Shown: positions 4,099-6,056 of the stretch, piece after piece
How positions within the stretch are numbered: position 1 is the first letter of the stretch
Layout: each line of letters begins with the position of its first letter
From: Pseudomonadota bacterium
GTDB taxonomy: Bacteria > Pseudomonadota > Gammaproteobacteria > Enterobacterales > Enterobacteriaceae
Length of the DNA: 6,056 nucleotides
Assembly: GCA_023454395.1 (NCBI GenBank)
Contig: JAEYFY010000327.1
Coordinates: 1 to 6,056, forward strand
Reading direction: 5' to 3'
Notes under the pieces: generated by a model
Databases searched by the model: none
Told to the model about the DNA's origin: nothing
What the model saw: only the letters and a program-made list of their open reading frames with translations
Position numbers and translations under genes: made by a program

Positions 4099-6056
4099 TT
4101 ATGCGTTTTCTTGTTGGCTTGCTTGGATTGCAGTCAACGCAACGGTGTAGACGATATCGTCTACTAATGCACCACGAGAAAGGTCATTTACTGGTTTACG
4201 CATACCTTGTAACATTGGTCCGATTGAAACCAAGTCAGCTGAACGTTGTACCGCTTTATAAGTGGTGTTACCTGTGTTCAGATCAGGGAAGATAAACACA
4301 GTCGCTTTACCTGCAACTGGTGAATTTGGCGCTTTAGATTTAGCAACGTCAGCCATAACAGCTGCGTCGTATTGTAAAGGACCATCAATCATCAGATCAG
4401 GGCGTTTTTCTTGTGCTAAACGAGTCGCTTCGCGGACTTTTTCTACGTCACTACCTGCACCAGAGTTACCCGTAGAGTAAGAGATCATCGCAACGCGAGG
4501 GTCGATACCGAATGCAATTGCAGAATCTGCAGATTGAATTGCGATTTCAGCCAGTTGTTCTGCTGTTGGATCTGGGTTAATTGCACAGTCACCATAAACA
4601 TAAACTTGCTCAGGTAACAGCATAAAGAACACAGAAGACACTAATGAGCTACCTGGAGCAGTTTTGATTAACTGTAGTGGTGGGCGAATAGTGTTTGCGG
4701 TTGTATGAACAGCACCAGAAACTAGGCCATCTACTTCGCTTTTTTCCAGCATTAATGTGCCGAGAACAACGTTATCTTCTAACTGTTCGCGAGCAACAAC
4801 CTCTGTCATACCTTTGTTTTTACGCAGTTCAACTAGGCGAGGCACATAGATTTCACGTACTTCTTTAGGATTGACTAACTCAATACCTGTACCTAATTCA
4901 ACACCTTGAGCAGTTGCTACGCGACGAATTTCTTCTGGGTCACCTAACAGCACGCAAGTTGCGATACCACGTTCAGCACAAATTGCTGCTGCTTTAACAG
5001 TACGTGGCTCATCACCTTCTGGTAAAACGATACGTTTTTTCGCTTTACGCGCTAATTCTGTTAATTGATAACGGAATGCTGGTGGTGATAAACGGTTAGG
5101 GCGTTCAGAGTTAGCTGTCAGTGAATCAATCCATTGTGTATTGATATGTTGAGCAACATAGTTCTGAATTTTTTCAATACGTTCATGGTCATCAGCAGGA
5201 ACTTCTAAGCTAAAGCTTTGCAGATTTAAAGAAGTCTGCCAAGTATTCGCATTAACCATAAAGATTGGTAAGCCAGTTTCGAATGCACGTTCACAAAGTT
5301 GTTTGATTGGTGCATCGATTTGGTAACCACCTGTCAGTAAGATCGCACCAATTTCAACGCCATTCATTGCTGCAAGGCATGCTGAAACTAATACATCAGG
5401 GCGATCCGCTGATGTCACTAAAAGTGAACCAGGACGGAAATGCTCTAACATGTGTGGAATACTACGGGCGCAGAAAGTGACAGACTTAATACGACGGGTT
5501 TCAATATCGCCTTTATTAACGATAGTCGCATTTAAGTGTTTTGCCATATCTGTTGCACGAGTAGCGATTAAATCGAAGTTCCATGGAATACAACCCAGTA
5601 AAGGCAGTGGGCTATTTTTTTCGATGGTTTTTAAATCGACATTAGAGATAATCGCTTTACTTGAATCATCAAAGATTTCAGATAAGTCAGGACGAGTACG
5701 GCCTTGATCATCAACTGGCGCATTTAGTTTGTTAACAATAACGCCTGTGATATTTTGGTTTTTTACACCGCCGAATTCAGCACGCGCAAATTCGATACGC
5801 TCTTTTAGCTGTTCAACAGTGTTGTTACCTAATGCAGTAACGAAAACAATTTCAGCACCTAATGTTTTTGCAATTTCATAGTTTAATGATTGTGCAAAAG
5901 GGTGCTTACGCATAGGTACCAGACCTTCGATGAGAATAACTTCTGCATCAGCGGTATTTTCATGGTATCTAGCAACAATTTCTTCCATCAAAACATCTTT
6001 TTGGTTTGAGCTGAGTAGAGACTCAACATAATCCATGTTTAAAGGTTCTGATGATT
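4099..6056 (-). CDS. pta: Phosphate acetyltransferase, N-terminus cut by window edge
   Basis: This cytoplasmic enzyme interconverts acetyl-CoA plus phosphate with acetyl phosphate plus CoA; with acetate kinase it forms the acetate overflow pathway. The frame stays open to the window edge. Codons before the internal Met at 6034-6036 read SSEPLN and align with E. coli Pta upstream of its own internal Met near residue 72, so about 65 residues are missing and that Met is not the start. The order is the long enterobacterial type: an N-terminal P-loop/BioD-like part (through [19 protein letters not shown]), a central DRTGG-type regulatory part ([20 protein letters not shown]), and the C-terminal catalytic domain. 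Catalytic-domain landmarks are [39 protein letters not shown] and [19 protein letters not shown]. No frameshift or lost motif is seen. In E. coli ackA lies just upstream; here that would be outside the window. Confidence 0.97.
   Translation of the reverse strand, partial: SSEPLNMDYVESLLSSNQKDVLMEEIVARYHENTADAEVILIEGLVPMRKHPFAQSLNYEIAKTLGAEIVFVTALGNNTVEQLKERIEFARAEFGGVKNQNITGVIVNKLNAPVDDQGRTRPDLSEIFDDSSKAIISNVDLKTIEKNSPLPLLGCIPWNFDLIATRATDMAKHLNATIVNKGDIETRRIKSVTFCARSIPHMLEHFRPGSLLVTSADRPDVLVSACLAAMNGVEIGAILLTGGYQIDAPIKQLCERAFETGLPIFMVNANTWQTSLNLQSFSLEVPADDHERIEKIQNYVAQHINTQWIDSLTANSERPNRLSPPAFRYQLTELARKAKKRIVLPEGDEPRTVKAAAICAERGIATCVLLGDPEEIRRVATAQGVELGTGIELVNPKEVREIYVPRLVELRKNKGMTEVVAREQLEDNVVLGTLMLEKSEVDGLVSGAVHTTANTIRPPLQLIKTAPGSSLVSSVFFMLLPEQVYVYGDCAINPDPTAEQLAEIAIQSADSAIAFGIDPRVAMISYSTGNSGAGSDVEKVREATRLAQEKRPDLMIDGPLQYDAAVMADVAKSKAPNSPVAGKATVFIFPDLNTGNTTYKAVQRSADLVSIGPMLQGMRKPVNDLSRGALVDDIVYTVALTAIQASQQENA

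Noticed and set aside
6034..6036. ATG codon as the true start of pta
   Set aside because: The frame continues open to the window edge and the upstream codons (SSEPLN) still align with enterobacterial Pta. E. coli Pta has an internal Met at the same place.

Overview
The window looks like chromosomal DNA of a Proteus-like member of the Enterobacterales. It is AT-rich, the phosphate acetyltransferase is almost the enterobacterial sequence, and the secreted racemase (407 residues) matches what I remember of the Proteus mirabilis lysine/broad-specificity racemase closely, though with scattered differences. A Proteus species other than P. mirabilis is possible. The genus call rests on memory of these proteins, not on a search.

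Layout. (1) Positions 1-132 are a regulatory region with two LacI/GalR-type palindromes; the first overlaps a CRP-like site. (2) Positions 133-2160 are a three-gene + strand operon encoding the EIIA, EIIB and EIIC proteins of a PTS permease of the ascorbate (UlaA/SgaT) family. It closes with a strong intrinsic terminator at 2184-2223. (3) Positions 2367-3590 (+) encode a PLP-dependent broad-specificity amino-acid racemase with a lipoprotein-type signal peptide, probably from its own extended -10 promoter. (4) Positions 3591-4098 are a 508-bp intergenic region between convergent genes. It holds a GC-rich hairpin, two near-identical 76-bp direct repeats (offset 257 bp) each carrying a TTGACA promoter-like box and a 16-bp palindrome, a terminator-like hairpin that only the first copy possesses, and the pta terminator. 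(5) Positions 4099-6056 (-) are pta, complete at the C-terminus but cut by the window edge at its N-terminus.

How the parts work together. The PTS genes form a complete sugar-specific phosphorelay: His in EIIA, Cys in EIIB, then the membrane channel. No catabolic enzymes accompany them here, and two pocket residues of the ascorbate transporter are not conserved, so the substrate is open. The racemase would make D-amino acids in the periplasm or at an envelope membrane. Pta links acetyl-CoA and acetyl phosphate in the cytoplasm. I see no functional link among the three units.

No clearly new multi-gene system is visible. The most unexplained element is the duplicated intergenic module at 3691-3766 and 3948-4023.
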